Source: Hypholoma sublateritium FD-334 SS-4 (taxonomy: Eukaryota; Basidiomycota; Agaricomycetes; Agaricales; Strophariaceae). From it: a DNA stretch of 64,000 bases. The DNA lies in the NCBI GenBank assembly GCA_000827495.1, contig KN817569.1:186001-250000 (forward strand). The letters are read 5' to 3'. Below, piece after piece: positions 35,533 through 46,207 of this stretch (positions are counted from its first letter, which is position 1; every line of letters begins with the position of its first letter). The notes under the pieces are model-generated. The model worked only from the letters and a program-made list of their open reading frames with translations. It made no database searches and had not been told where the DNA came from. The translations under genes and the position numbers were made by a program.

Positions 35533-37659
35533 ATGGGCTGGCTTTCCTCACTCTTCAACTTCGACTCCTCCTCCCAGCGCTCCAGGAAGGGTCAGGTCTT
35601 CAACACAACCCATGATGCCTTCTCTCTCCCCACCTCGTCGCCTGTTTTTCCTACCCACCACCCTGACGCCTTCAATCCAGACACTCTAGCCACACCAAAT
35701 CCAGACTCGGCGCGTTCAGCGACATATACATATCCCCCACAGGGCACACCGACGTATGGATTTACTCCTACAACGTGAGCAAATCTTTTCATGCAGTTCG
35801 CAGATCATCTCAGTCTTTCTTTGCCTGCAAATAGCTCGGCGTTCGGTTCGCGACCAACATCTTCGTCTTTGCTGCCGACCCACATGGACCAACTTCATAC
35901 ACCATTCAGTGTAAGCACGAACTACCCGCCACTGGCGAAGACCTGGACCCGACTCCACTCGTGGCTGAGCCGCGAATATCCTGAGCTGGGCGATACCCTC
36001 AATTACGGCATCTTACCGCAGGACCTCGCCCAGATAGAGATGCAGTTTGGATTTGCACTTCCAGCTGTGGTCCGTGAGTCCTACCTGTGTGTGGATGGCC
36101 AGGAAGCGGAATCTTCGGCTGGTTGCGCGGAGGGGCTATTTTTCGGCTTGACGCTGCTTCCGCTGGAAAGTGTCCTCGAAGAGTGGAGATTCTGGAGGGA
36201 AGTGGACAACGATCCTAGCACAGGAGCGAACCAGGCCCTCCGACAATCAATGCAGTCGCTCCCACCTGGATGGATAAGAAAAGAGTACTCGCAACGGGGA
36301 TGGATACCGCTAATCGCCGACAAGGCTGGCAACTACCTTGGTGTCGATCTAAATCCTGCAGAAAGCGGCTCAGTCGGCCAGGTCATCGTGTTCGGACGCG
36401 ACTTTGATACCAAGGTCGTTCTGTGGAACGGTGATGGGATGACCGGATGGGCGAGGTGGCTATCAAGCTTCGTTGACGAGCTTGAGAGTGGGGAGGGCTT
36501 TGAGTTTGGATCTGCTGATACGAGCGAAGACAGCGAAGATGAGGTCGGCTATGGCAGCTATTTCTACGACGGCAATGGACGAGGCCAAGGAGATAGCGGG
36601 GGTGATGTTGGATTGGGTTTACGTTACACCGGCGAGTACCGCGGATGGAATGTGCTGGAGGCCTGGGCAGATCGAAGTCTGAGGAAATGGCACGAAGAAG
36701 GCGTGATAACAGACGCTGCGTTGGCGCCTATTGAAGAGAAAGTAAGTCGTATGTATTCTTAAACGCCATGATAGATATCTGACACGTCGTAGCCTGAACA
36801 TTCTGCTGATCTGGATATTGTTGAACTTGCAATGCAAGGACCGGGCACCGAAGTTGCTATTCCCGTTCTAAGGAATTCAACAGACGACATCCCCTCACCA
36901 ACCGTTGCCGTTCTCAAATCTCATAGCTCCCTAGCCGACTCTCGACACGCTTCAACAAGTGCCCGTGCTCCCTTGCCCACTATTTCAGTCACAAAAGCCC
37001 CCGTACCTATGCCTGTATCTCTGCCGACAGCCTCAGACATCGCGCCGAGCACTTCGCCAACCGACTCCGTACAGTTTGACGACGATATCGAGTCGGCTCG
37101 TCTGCGAGAGAGTGAAGATATTGGCCTCGTCACAGCAACACGGAAAACAAGAACCGGCAAGTCACCTATCCGCCGCGAAACGTCTGAAGGCAGTGCTTCT
37201 GCTCTGGCCTTCTCTCCGTCACTCGCACAGGACGAGACAGCGCCTATACCGTCGTCGTCCTCATTCCCCGACCTTCTAGCCGATGGACCTCTTGAAGTTC
37301 TGGCAACGCCGACGCAAAACAAGACAGATTCCACAGGTCTGCCTCACGGAGAAGAAGACGATGCCACCCCTGACACAACGATTCGGTTAGTCGGAGGAGG
37401 CGGATTGGCGGGCATCTCTATTCCTGTCACTGAAGAGCCTGCCACCATCGAAATTCCCGAGCCAGTGGCGCCCGTAGCAGACACCGACGCCGTCTCCATC
37501 AGCTCTTTGGCTTCGACAGAAACAGGAAAGAAGGGCGAGAAAGCTCACAAAAAATCAAAGAGCAGCCTGGCGCTCAAGCGGATTAGTCAGTTAGGTGGCT
37601 TGCGGAAGACCGACTCGATATCCAGCACAAAGGATGCATTGCCCTCTCCGGCAAAGTAA
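35533..37659 (+). CDS. KNR4: KNR4/SMI1-type cell wall assembly regulator
   Basis: Homologue of yeast Knr4/Smi1, a cytosolic hub that links cell-wall integrity MAPK signalling with glucan and chitin synthesis. The 671-residue protein has exons 35533-35774, 35835-36741 and 36793-37659. The SMI1/KNR4 domain lies at roughly residues 105-310, with WTRLHSWLSREYPELGDTL, YGILPQDLAQIEMQFGFALP, LLPLESVLEEWRFWREV and WIPLIADKAGNYLGVDL. It is followed by an acidic Gly-rich insert and then WNVLEAWADRSLRKWHEEG. The N-terminal 100 and C-terminal 280 residues are Ser/Thr/Pro-rich and look disordered, as in yeast Knr4. The 60-bp first intron was chosen over a 22-bp alternative, which is too short to splice. 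Confidence 0.93.
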
Positions 37660-38226
37660 TAGTACGATGCTGTCCTATGCGTTCGCTCCACAATCTGCCT
37701 ATATCATATTGTCATCGTCCTCCATGCTTTTCACCTATCGCTCTTCTCTTCCCGCTCTTTTTGGCAAAGTCGCTTTCCCGCAGCCTTTGGACATGGATTG
37801 ATTTAGTCACTTGCATTTTCCTTCATCATCCGCACTGGTACAATTCAACGTAATCGCAGTAGGCATCCCTCGTCCCGCCTGATTTTGTGTAGTACGTTCT
37901 TGCATTTTTCTTTTTAATTTCTTCCTATACCCGGGCCAACCCCCATACAACTTCACCAATAGGTACTTGTTACATGTCACGATCAATGACCTTAATAGTT
38001 ATATTTCTCGGTACATTCGTTTATTATTTACTCACAGCTGCTGGTCCGCAATACAAAGGGCGAATTAGAGAAACCCACATTTAACAGCACTTGGGAGAGT
38101 GTCATCACGTGGATGGTTTTGCGCGAAAGTCGCGTGTTGGTTTTGGTTGTTTAGTTTGCTCGTAACGTCCCTAACGTCCTAAGTTTAACGCCATTCTTTA
38201 CGCCTATTCCTGTGGCCTCTCCTACC
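37660..38226. other. Intergenic region
   Basis: 567 bp, T-rich after the KNR4 stop, then the promoter of the aldehyde dehydrogenase gene. No further feature recognised. Confidence 0.4.
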
Positions 38227-40669
38227 ATGGATGCCCTAATCGACCTCATGAATCACCCTTACCTGACCCTCAAGTTGGGTTTGGGTACAGAGACCAAGAG
38301 CAAAATCGACGCCGCCTACCCTATTACCGCTTTCTTTGCTTTCGGAATCTACCTCGTTTTCCAGCGCTATCAGAGGACACACAATAGTCCTATCCCATTC
38401 GAATACAAATGCCCTGACGTAGGTCTACTCCAAGCTCGTGTATTTCAAGACTAATGGCTGCGTCGCGCGCACAGCCGGCAGATCCCACATGGACCAGCCA
38501 GCAGCTGGACGAGCCGCACCTCGAGACGCACATCACAAACCCGGAGGTGCTACCGCCAATCAGTGTCCCCGGGCGACGCTACATCACGTCATTTGACCCC
38601 TCGACGGGGCTGCACATTGGTACGTTCCTCGCAGACAACGAGGACGAGATAGAGGGCAAGATCGCGCGCGCGGCGAAGGCTCAAAAAGCATGGAAGGAAA
38701 CGACGTTCCAACAGCGCCGACGCGTTGTGCGCAGCCTGCTCAAGTGGCTCGTCGACAACCAGGAGGTGTGCGCGCGCGTCGCTTGCCGCGACACGGGGAA
38801 GACGCGTGAGTGTCTTGCTTGCTTGGCGGGGTGCAAAGGGTGCTGATGGTATGCGCAGTGATTGACGCGGCACTGGGCGAAATCCTTACTACGTGTTCGA
38901 AGGCAGAGTGGATGTTGAACCATGGCGAGGATGCTATAAAACCAGAAACGCGCCACTCGAACCTCATGATGTCATACAAGAAGTCGCAGGTCATTTACGA
39001 GCCCCTCGGTGTGGTCGCTGCCATTGTGTCGTGGAACTATCGTGGGTGAACTCCCTCTATTCTTCTGTATATTGTTGGTTGACCTTTCGCAGCCCTGCAC
39101 AACGCGTGGTCTCCTATTCTCGCTGCCATCTTCTCTGGAAATGGAATCGTGCTGAAATGTTCTGAACACGTTATCTGGTCGACGACTTGGTATGTCGGTG
39201 CCATCACAAAATGTCTCCGCGCCTGTGGCCACGACCCCGACCTTATTCAAGTTGTCTGCTGCTATCCTGAACAAGCCGATGCTCTCACCCAGTCCCCTGA
39301 CATCAAACATATTACCTTCATTGGCTCTGAAACGGTCGGACGAAAGGTCAGTTCTAGATGCGTATTCACCGTAGGAGGGCTTTCTGACGCGTAAATACCA
39401 AGATTGCCGTCGCTGCTACCAAACACCTGACACCCGTGACGCTTGAACTTGGAGGAAAGGACCCAGCGGTCATTCTCCCTGGTACCGACCTCAACAAATG
39501 GGCGTCCTTGTGGATGCGTGGAGTATAGTGAGCATCAGCGTCTTGTTCTTTGCTTATTTCGTTGCAACTCAATCACCTTTCAGCCAAAATATGGGCCAGA
39601 ACTGTATTGGAATTGAGCGCCTCATCGTCCACGTCGACCAATATGACGACTTGTTTGCTATCTTCAGCGAGCGCGTCTCAAAATTACGCGTCGGGTCTGT
39701 GATGTCCACGGCCCAGGCCGGATACTTACACACTGTCGACGGCGGCTCCATGATCACTGCCGACCGTTTCCGGGGCCTCGAGAAACTCATCCGTGATGCC
39801 AGCGATGCCAACGCATATGTCATCGGTGGCGAGGAATACAAGCACGTCTATCATGAACACGGTTATTATTTCCAGCCGACGGTGGTTGGCCCTGTTGATG
39901 CGTCCATGGACATTGCAAACCAAGAGCGTGCGCACCTTCCTCGGTGACTTATGAAGCACGGAACTCGCTGATATTGACCTATCGCAGTCTTTGCCCCGGT
40001 TGCTCTGCTCATGCCTTACGAAACTATCGAAGAAGCTATTGAAATTGCTAATGGAACACGATATGGCCTCGGTGCTAGCGTTTTCGGTCCAGACCAGGCA
40101 GACTGCTTGAAGGTCGCAAAAGAACTGGAGTGTGGCATGGTTTCGATCAATGATTTTGGGGTATTCTATGTAAGTCTCTTGCATACGAATGATTACAGCA
40201 AACTTATTTATCGGGACATGTTTCATAGATCAAGTTGGTTGGCTGAATAAGTCATTGAGAGCCATTGTACTGACAGCGATTCCCTTTCTAGTCAAGATCT
40301 GCCTTTCGGTGGTGTCAAGGCTAGCGGCTACGGACGATTTGGTAAGACATACTCACTCCTTGCCGCAGAAGCACATCGTTCTGACAAGTCTTATAGGTGG
40401 TCCTGAGGGACTTCGGTCGCTGACGAGCCCCAAGGCAGTTATTGTTGACAGGTGGCCGTCTCTAATCCAGACCAGCATCCCCAAAGTCCTTGACTACCCT
40501 TTGCGCTCACTTTATAATTCCTGGTGCGTTTTCTCTGTGCCTCTGACGTACTGAAAGCTAATCCTGCCTCAGGGAGTTCTCCAATAACCTTGTACGGTTC
40601 TTGTACGGAGACGGCTGGCGCACTAAGCTTGGTGGCCTAGCTGGCGTCATCAGTGCAGCACGCAAGTGA
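38227..40669 (+). CDS. MSC7: Membrane-anchored aldehyde dehydrogenase, MSC7-like
   Basis: NAD(P)-dependent aldehyde dehydrogenase that oxidises aldehydes to acids; the yeast relative Msc7 is ER-associated with poorly known substrates. The 629-residue protein has 11 exons: 38227-38418, 38475-38805, 38859-39041, 39093-39346, 39403-39527, 39584-39927, 39988-40169, 40229-40233, 40292-40341, 40397-40523 and 40573-40669. An N-terminal membrane span ([13 protein letters not shown]) is followed by the fold, with [24 protein letters not shown], the general-base Glu335 in [10 protein letters not shown], the catalytic Cys369 in [11 protein letters not shown], then [13 protein letters not shown] and [16 protein letters not shown]. 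The C-terminus adds a basic amphipathic tail. Exon 8 is a 5-nt microexon. Start at 38227 (ACCATGG context). Confidence 0.93.
40229..40233 (+). other. 5-nt microexon (exon 8) of the aldehyde dehydrogenase gene
   Basis: Sequence ATCAA, preceded by TTTCATAG and followed by GTTGGTTGG. It gives Ile and two bases of Asn, so the protein reads FYINQDLPFGG. Without it, exon 7 (phase 0) and exon 9 (needs two bases before it) cannot join in frame. Flanking introns are 59 and 58 bp. Confidence 0.8.
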
Positions 40670-41064
40670 AAAGTCTGCTGGACATTCGCATATGATCTAC
40701 TGAGCGTAGGATGCATGCTTTCCGTGCAGTCTCCGCTCAAGACTTTTCATGTTATCCATATATACCTTGTCTATTGTTGCGCTTGCTCTAATCAAATCAT
40801 ACCCAGTCATTCCTCCATGGGGCTCTTATATCGGATGCATCGTCGATAATCGTACCCACATTGCACCGTTGAACTGCGGGGGGCGCGCACCTTCGTGTCT
40901 TCGTGTGTCCAAAGAAGCACAGGCTAGCATGTCGATGGGAACAGATTTTTTGATTGGCTGATATTGGCTACTTACTGGTAAATTGATTGACACAGATCTA
41001 TGACGAAATGGCATAGTTCCCATATAAAATCTCAGGTGGGCCGTATTCAAATTCATCGTACAGG
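40670..41064. other. Intergenic region with GST1 promoter
   Basis: 395 bp between the aldehyde dehydrogenase stop and the first glutathione transferase. TATAAAA at 41023-41029 is 36 bp before the GST start codon. Confidence 0.5.
41023..41029 (+). promoter_or_regulatory. TATA box of GST gene 1
   Basis: TATAAAA 36 bp before the ATG at 41065. The spacing implies a very short 5' leader. Confidence 0.5.
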
Positions 41065-41859
41065 ATGACCATCATCCTCTACGACCTTGCTTCTGCACTT
41101 CCAGAGAAAGCTTTCGCGCCGAACCCGTGGAAAGTTAGGTAAGTATCACAACCCCCATAGTATCCGCATTTTCCAATAACGAAGCGCGCCAGGTTTTGCC
41201 TTAACTACAAGGGCCTTCCGTTCAAAGTGGAATGGGTCGAATTCGTTGACATCGAAAGTGTATACAAGAAACACGAAATCACACCTTCGAAAAATGCCGA
41301 TGGAAGCCCTTCTTGGGTCCTCCCCGTGATTCACGACACGGACACGGGCGTATCTATGCATGACTCCTTTGCTATTGCGGAATACCTCGAGGGGAAACAT
41401 TCGTCGCCCAGCCTTTTCCCGGACAACACCATCGCGTTCCAGTCGATCTTTGACGAGGTCGTGCGCCGCACAGCACTGAAGTCGGTGATCAGGTTTATCG
41501 TGTACGACGTATACCAGATTGTCAACCCTGCGAGCAAGGAATTTATTCGTCGCACGAGGGAGCCAATATTTGGAAAGCCCCTAGAGGAAATTCCCCCCAA
41601 AGGCGACGACGCGGTCGCACAGTGGGCAAAGGTTGAGGCAGAGTGGGGTACGATTGATTCGTGGTACAAGAAGAGCGGGGGACCGTACATCTTGGGGAAT
41701 ACGGTGTCGTGGGCGGACTTTGTGACCGCCTGCTGGATCATATCGGCACGAGCCGCCTGGGGTCAGGACAGTCCAAAGTGGAAGGACTTTACTTCGTGGC
41801 ACGGCGGTCGCTGGGGGAAGCTCTTGGGGGATTTGGAGGGATATCAAAAGATCGAGTAA
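41065..41859 (+). CDS. Glutathione S-transferase, GTE (LigE/beta-etherase-like) type, copy 1
   Basis: Predicted cytosolic glutathione transferase of 246 residues; exons 41065-41138 and 41193-41859. The N-terminal thioredoxin-like half has the family start TIILYDLASALPEKAFAPNPW followed by KVRFCLNYKGLPFKVEWVE, and the glutathione-binding cis-Pro/Ser region WVLPVIHDTDTGVSMHDSFA with IAEYL. The helical C-terminal half has RRTREPIFGKPLEEI and ILGNTVSWADFV. The type resembles bacterial LigE etherases and fungal GTE proteins, thought to act on lignin-derived or other aromatic compounds; that role is family knowledge, not shown here. The single phase-2 intron after codon 24 is shared by all four copies in the array. 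Confidence 0.9.
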
Positions 41860-42473
41860 GTAATGAAGTGCGCCAGACCTGGGCCTGAGTATTCAATTGG
41901 GGCCTCCGACTTCCGGGAAGGGCTTGTAACACAACCGCACAAATGTAACCGAGAGCGGAACAAATTGAATAAACAATTTAGCTATTCTTAAAGTAGTCTC
42001 CTACCAATTCCGTCCGTGTCTGTGGACGACGTGCGTGGGTTGCTTAGTTGAGCCTAATTCTTAAAGCTCCAAGATATCAGCAAAGAAACTAAATGCAAAG
42101 GCAGAAAAGTAATCAACTCTGACAGCTGTGTTTGATCAATAGGCGCCCGGCACTAAATGATCGTCCAAACGCCCACTCGATCGATGGCTTCGTTAGATAA
42201 TCGCGCGGCCAAATGGCCAGGAGAAACATCGACGCCTAGCTATTTACAGCTTCTAATTTCACTGTATGTCGATATGTACCCTAAAGTAGATTCCTATGAG
42301 AAGAAGCTGCCTGATTTACTTCCAATTAGTTATCTGAGTAAGTACTCAGAATGTGCCCATGACCATATGCTATCTTGCACCATCCATATAATATATATAG
42401 CACGACAATGCTTATAAAAGACGTGCGATTGCACCCTTGTTCGTTCCCCATTACCCACAACTTAATAAGAAGC
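41860..42473. other. Intergenic region with GST2 promoter
   Basis: 614 bp, AT-rich towards the end. TATAAAAG at 42413-42420 lies 61 bp before the GST2 start codon. No gene seen. Confidence 0.45.
42413..42420 (+). promoter_or_regulatory. TATA box of GST gene 2
   Basis: TATAAAAG, 61 bp upstream of the ATG at 42474, in an AT-rich context. Confidence 0.5.
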
Positions 42474-43276
42474 ATGGCGATTATATTCTACGACCTTCTG
42501 TCGACACTTCCACACAAGGCTTTCTCGCCGAATACTTGGAAAACAAGGTGATTACGGTACTGCAATGCGTATGTTGTCCATTAACTAATGGCAGAGGCTA
42601 AAATAGATACTGCCTCAATTTCAAAGGTATCCCATACAGGACAGAATGGGTGGACTTTATCGAAATAGAGGGCGTCTACAAGAAGCTTGGGCTCGTGCCA
42701 TCTTCATACAAACCTGACGGGAGTCCAACGTACCTCCTACCGGTTATACACGACATATCTACCGGTGTTTCTGTCGCGGACTCCCTCTTGATTGCAGAGT
42801 ACCTTGAGAAGACATACCCAGTGCCCAGTCTTTTCCCGAACAACACCATCGCGTTCCAGTCAATTTTTGACAATGCCGTCCGCGACGCAGCATTGAAGCC
42901 GCAGCGTAGATTCACTATCCCAGATATATTTTCCGTTGTCAGCCTACAGAGCAAGGACTACTTTCGGCGCACGCGAGAGGCGGCATTTGGGAAGCCCCTC
43001 GAAGAAATCGCACCCCAAGGCGACGAAGCGGTTGCAGAGTGGGCCGTAGTCAAGGCGGGCTGGGGAACGATTGACTCGTGGTATATCAAGAGTGGCGGGC
43101 CGTTTATCTTAGGAGACACGGTATCATGGGCAGACTTTGTCGTCGGTTCTTGGCTCATCTGGGCACGTACCATCTGGGGCGAGGAGAGTCAGAAATGGAA
43201 AGACTATGCATCCTGGCATAATGGACGATGGTTGAAAGTTTTGGATGATTTGAAGGAGTATCAAAGAATTGATTAA
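42474..43276 (+). CDS. Glutathione S-transferase, GTE type, copy 2
   Basis: 247 residues; exons 42474-42547 and 42607-43276. The start MAIIFYDLLSTLPHKAFSPN and NTWKTRYCLNFKGIPYRTEW define the glutathione-binding half, with YLLPVIHDISTGVSVADSL as the cis-Pro region. The C-terminal half carries RRTREAAFGKPLEEIAPQGD and FILGDTVSWADFVVGSWLI. It is most similar to copies 1 and 3 by eye. Substrate is not determined; etherase-like aromatic detoxification is inferred from family. A few C-terminal residues differ from copy 1 at positions likely to line the second-substrate pocket. Confidence 0.9.
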
Positions 43277-43461
43277 GGTTCCGTGTGGCGTTGGGCACAT
43301 AACAATCGTACAAAGGCTTTTCACGAAGTGTGTCTATTTTTAGATATGGGCTCAAGAATTACTACATATCGGAGTCGGTAGGAATAAACGCCACATGACG
43401 CACATACTTACTTACTTAGAGGCTGATAAACGTATCTAATCAAACTTATCTTTGCTCAAGC

Positions 43462-44266
43462 ATGACCATCATACTATACGACAGTTCGTCGGCACTTCCA
43501 CAGAAGGCTTTCGCCCCAAATACATGGAAAACCAGGTGAGCACCGAGGCGCGTGCAAGACTTCACCTTTCCCCCTTTTAACGAACGTTATCAGATTCTGC
43601 CTCAATTATAAAGGCCTCCCATACAAAACGGAATGGGTCGAGTTTGAAAGCATCGGAATCGATGTGTACAAGAAGCTTGGTCTCCCACCATCAGCACACA
43701 GCCCTGACGGAACACCTTCCTACTTCCTGCCCGTCATCCATGATACAGCTACCGGCGTCTCTACCTCAGACTCCTTCGCGATCGCTGAGTATCTGGAAAA
43801 AACATACCCATCGCCCAGTCTGTTCCCGAACGACACAAGCGTATTCCAGTCGACCGTTGATGACACTGTTCGGGATGCAGGAATCAAGTCGCTGGCACAG
43901 TTCATCCTCGCTGATATATACTTGATTCTCAACCCTGAGAGCAAGGAATATTTCAAGCGTACGAGAGAGGCAGCATTTGGAAAGGCCCTGGAGGATATTG
44001 CTCCTAAAGCCGAAGAGGGCGTCGCGCAGTGGGCCGCAGTCAAGGCAGGCTGGGATACGGTTGACTCATGGTATGTCAAGAGCGGGGGACCGTTTGTGTT
44101 GGGGACAACAATATCGTGGGCAGACTTCTCTGTCGCTTCCTGGCTTATCTGGGCGCGAAGCGTCTGGGGCGAGGAGAACCAAAGGTGGAAGGACATTGCG
44201 ACGTGGAATAATGGACGATGGGGGAAGGTATTAAACGACTTGAGGGAGTACCAAAAGATTGATTAA
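43462..44266 (+). CDS. Glutathione S-transferase, GTE type, copy 3
   Basis: 248 residues; exons 43462-43535 and 43594-44266. Family blocks: TIILYDSSSALPQKAFAPNT, WKTRFCLNYKGLPYKTEWVE, YFLPVIHDTATGVSTSDSFA and TISWADFSVASWLI. Compared with copies 1 and 2 it has one extra residue in the segment ESIGIDVYKKLG. Only 185 bp separate it from copy 2, so the promoter is short. Function as for the other copies is inferred from the family. Confidence 0.9.
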
Positions 44267-45114
44267 TCCTATGCAACTTATAAGATAGTACAGACAATCT
44301 GATAGTTTTTTTTTTCAGTCTATGTGCGTTTAGGTATGTAAGCAGAGAGAAAGCTCAGAGTAGGCGGGTTTCAAAGAAACAAGTCTGACATCGATAGATA
44401 TGAAAAATCAACCATAGAATTCTTGCAGAAAAATGTGGTTTGGTATCCTAGTTGCTTAGCTTCCCATGTCGTGTGTAGGTAGGAGCCCAATTTTTTTTTC
44501 AAGTTGTATTGGAGTTGTATTGGAGCATTGTCACGTACTATTTATGTAAATAATATTGCTCCTGCAGGTTTATTAGTAGGCGCTCACTAGCGTCACACTT
44601 GCCCATTCTCGGTATTATTTTTGACTTATACGGACGTATTGCGCAATTACGTTTACTACCATCTCGATCAAGCGATGCATTATATTTTACTATCGGAAAT
44701 GTATATCAGCGTCTTTATAACTACGCTTCAAATTCCAATATCAAGGCAATATATTAGTCATTGTTGTCTTTTCGACTTTCTCCTCCGTCACTCGAGTTGT
44801 CCGTACGTAGGCTAAGTACTATCATATATGAACAGTCGAACCTTTCACAAACCTTTCATGCCCCATACCCCGTGGGGGATGGTGACTTCAATTGACTTAT
44901 ACCAAGCCGTAACTGACTCGCTTACTGATACCATAGATAGCTGACTAAAAGGAGATTGGACCTTAAGCCTTATCGATTATCGTCGGAGTGTCGTGCGTAT
45001 GTACAAGTATTTAAACAGGAGGCTCGGAAGTTCAATGCCCCACTGAAGTGATTATCACATTTCAACTCATTTCGCAACAAAAAATCTTTGTCACTGCTCA
45101 AGCTTCCAAGAAGG
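44267..45114. other. Intergenic region within the GST array
   Basis: 848 bp, notably AT-rich, between copies 3 and 4. It contains a poly-T run near 44307 and a duplicated GTTGTATTGGAG around 44504-44526. No gene or GST remnant was recognised. Confidence 0.45.
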
Positions 45115-45931
45115 ATGTCTACCATAATCTTCTACGATCTCACGTCTGCACTTCCGGAGAAAGTCTGGTCACCAAACACCTGGAAAGTAAGGTAAGTTCA
45201 TCGATGACGCTCTGGCCCAATCACAGCCTGAATGATCGACGTCGTATCTCTTCACCAACAGGTACTGCCTCAACTACAAGGCCCTACCGTACAAGACAGA
45301 GTGGGTTGAGTTCCCCGACATCGAAGCGCACTGCAAGAAGCTCGGCATCCCGCCTACCTCAGTCGAGGCCGACGGGACCCCAGCTTACACGCTCCCCGCG
45401 CTGCACGACCCAGCCACGGGCACGTACATCGCCGACTCGCTCCTCATCGCCGAGTACCTCGAGAAGACATACCCGACGCCGAGCATTTTCCCGCACGGCA
45501 CTGCCGCGTTCCAAGCGCTCTTCGACGGCGCGCTACGCAAGGCCGCGCTCGGGCCGCTCTGGCCCTTCATCATCCCCGCGGTGCACACGCGCCTGGCGCC
45601 CGCGAGCGCGGCGTACTTCCGCACGACGCGGGAACCGATCTTTGGGAAGGCGCTGGAGGAAGTGACGCCCACGGGCGCGGAGGGCGTCGCGCAATGGGCC
45701 GCGTTCGAGGCGGGCTTAGACACCGTGGACAAGTGGTACGCGAAGAGTGGTGGTCCGTTCATCATGGGGGACACGACGTCGTGGGCGGACTTCATCGTGG
45801 GCTCGTGGCTCATTTGGCTGCGCACGATCTGGGGAGAGGGGAGCCAGCAGTGGAAAGACGTCGCTTCGTGGCATGGGGGACGTTGGGCGAAGGTTTTGGG
45901 TGATCTGGAGGAATATCAGAAAGTCGACTGA
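45115..45931 (+). CDS. Glutathione S-transferase, GTE type, copy 4 (GC-rich)
   Basis: 248 residues; exons 45115-45191 and 45262-45931. Blocks: TIIFYDLTSALPEKVWSPNT, WKVRYCLNYKALPYKTEWVE, YTLPALHDPATGTYIADSLL and MGDTTSWADFIVGSWLI. Exon 2 is much richer in GC at third positions than the other three copies, giving long open frames in other phases. This copy also differs at VW in place of AF before SPNTW, as in many agaricomycete relatives. It may therefore be the older or more highly expressed member. Confidence 0.9.
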
Positions 45932-46207
45932 TCTGTCTTGAGATCTAGGAGACACCGTGCGATCCGGGGCCCTGCTGTCAGTTATGTGGGGCCCGAATTG
46001 AATATATTATGCAAGGGTATGATGGCTGGGAATCTCCATTGTCCTAATGATACAGCAGGTAGTCAGGCCCGAAGGGCCATGTGCGGTGCGGTAAGAAAGC
46101 GGAAAGCAAGGTGACGGTAAAGAGGAGAAATGACGTGCGCGTGTTCTAACCGTGGCGAGTGTGGTTAGAGCGTGCGGGGCACGATGACCGCGTTTAGTGT
46201 TTGGTAG

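Noticed and set aside
42000..46000. Biosynthetic gene cluster around the GST array
   Set aside because: No core synthase, P450, transporter or pathway regulator is present; the array is explained by tandem duplication.
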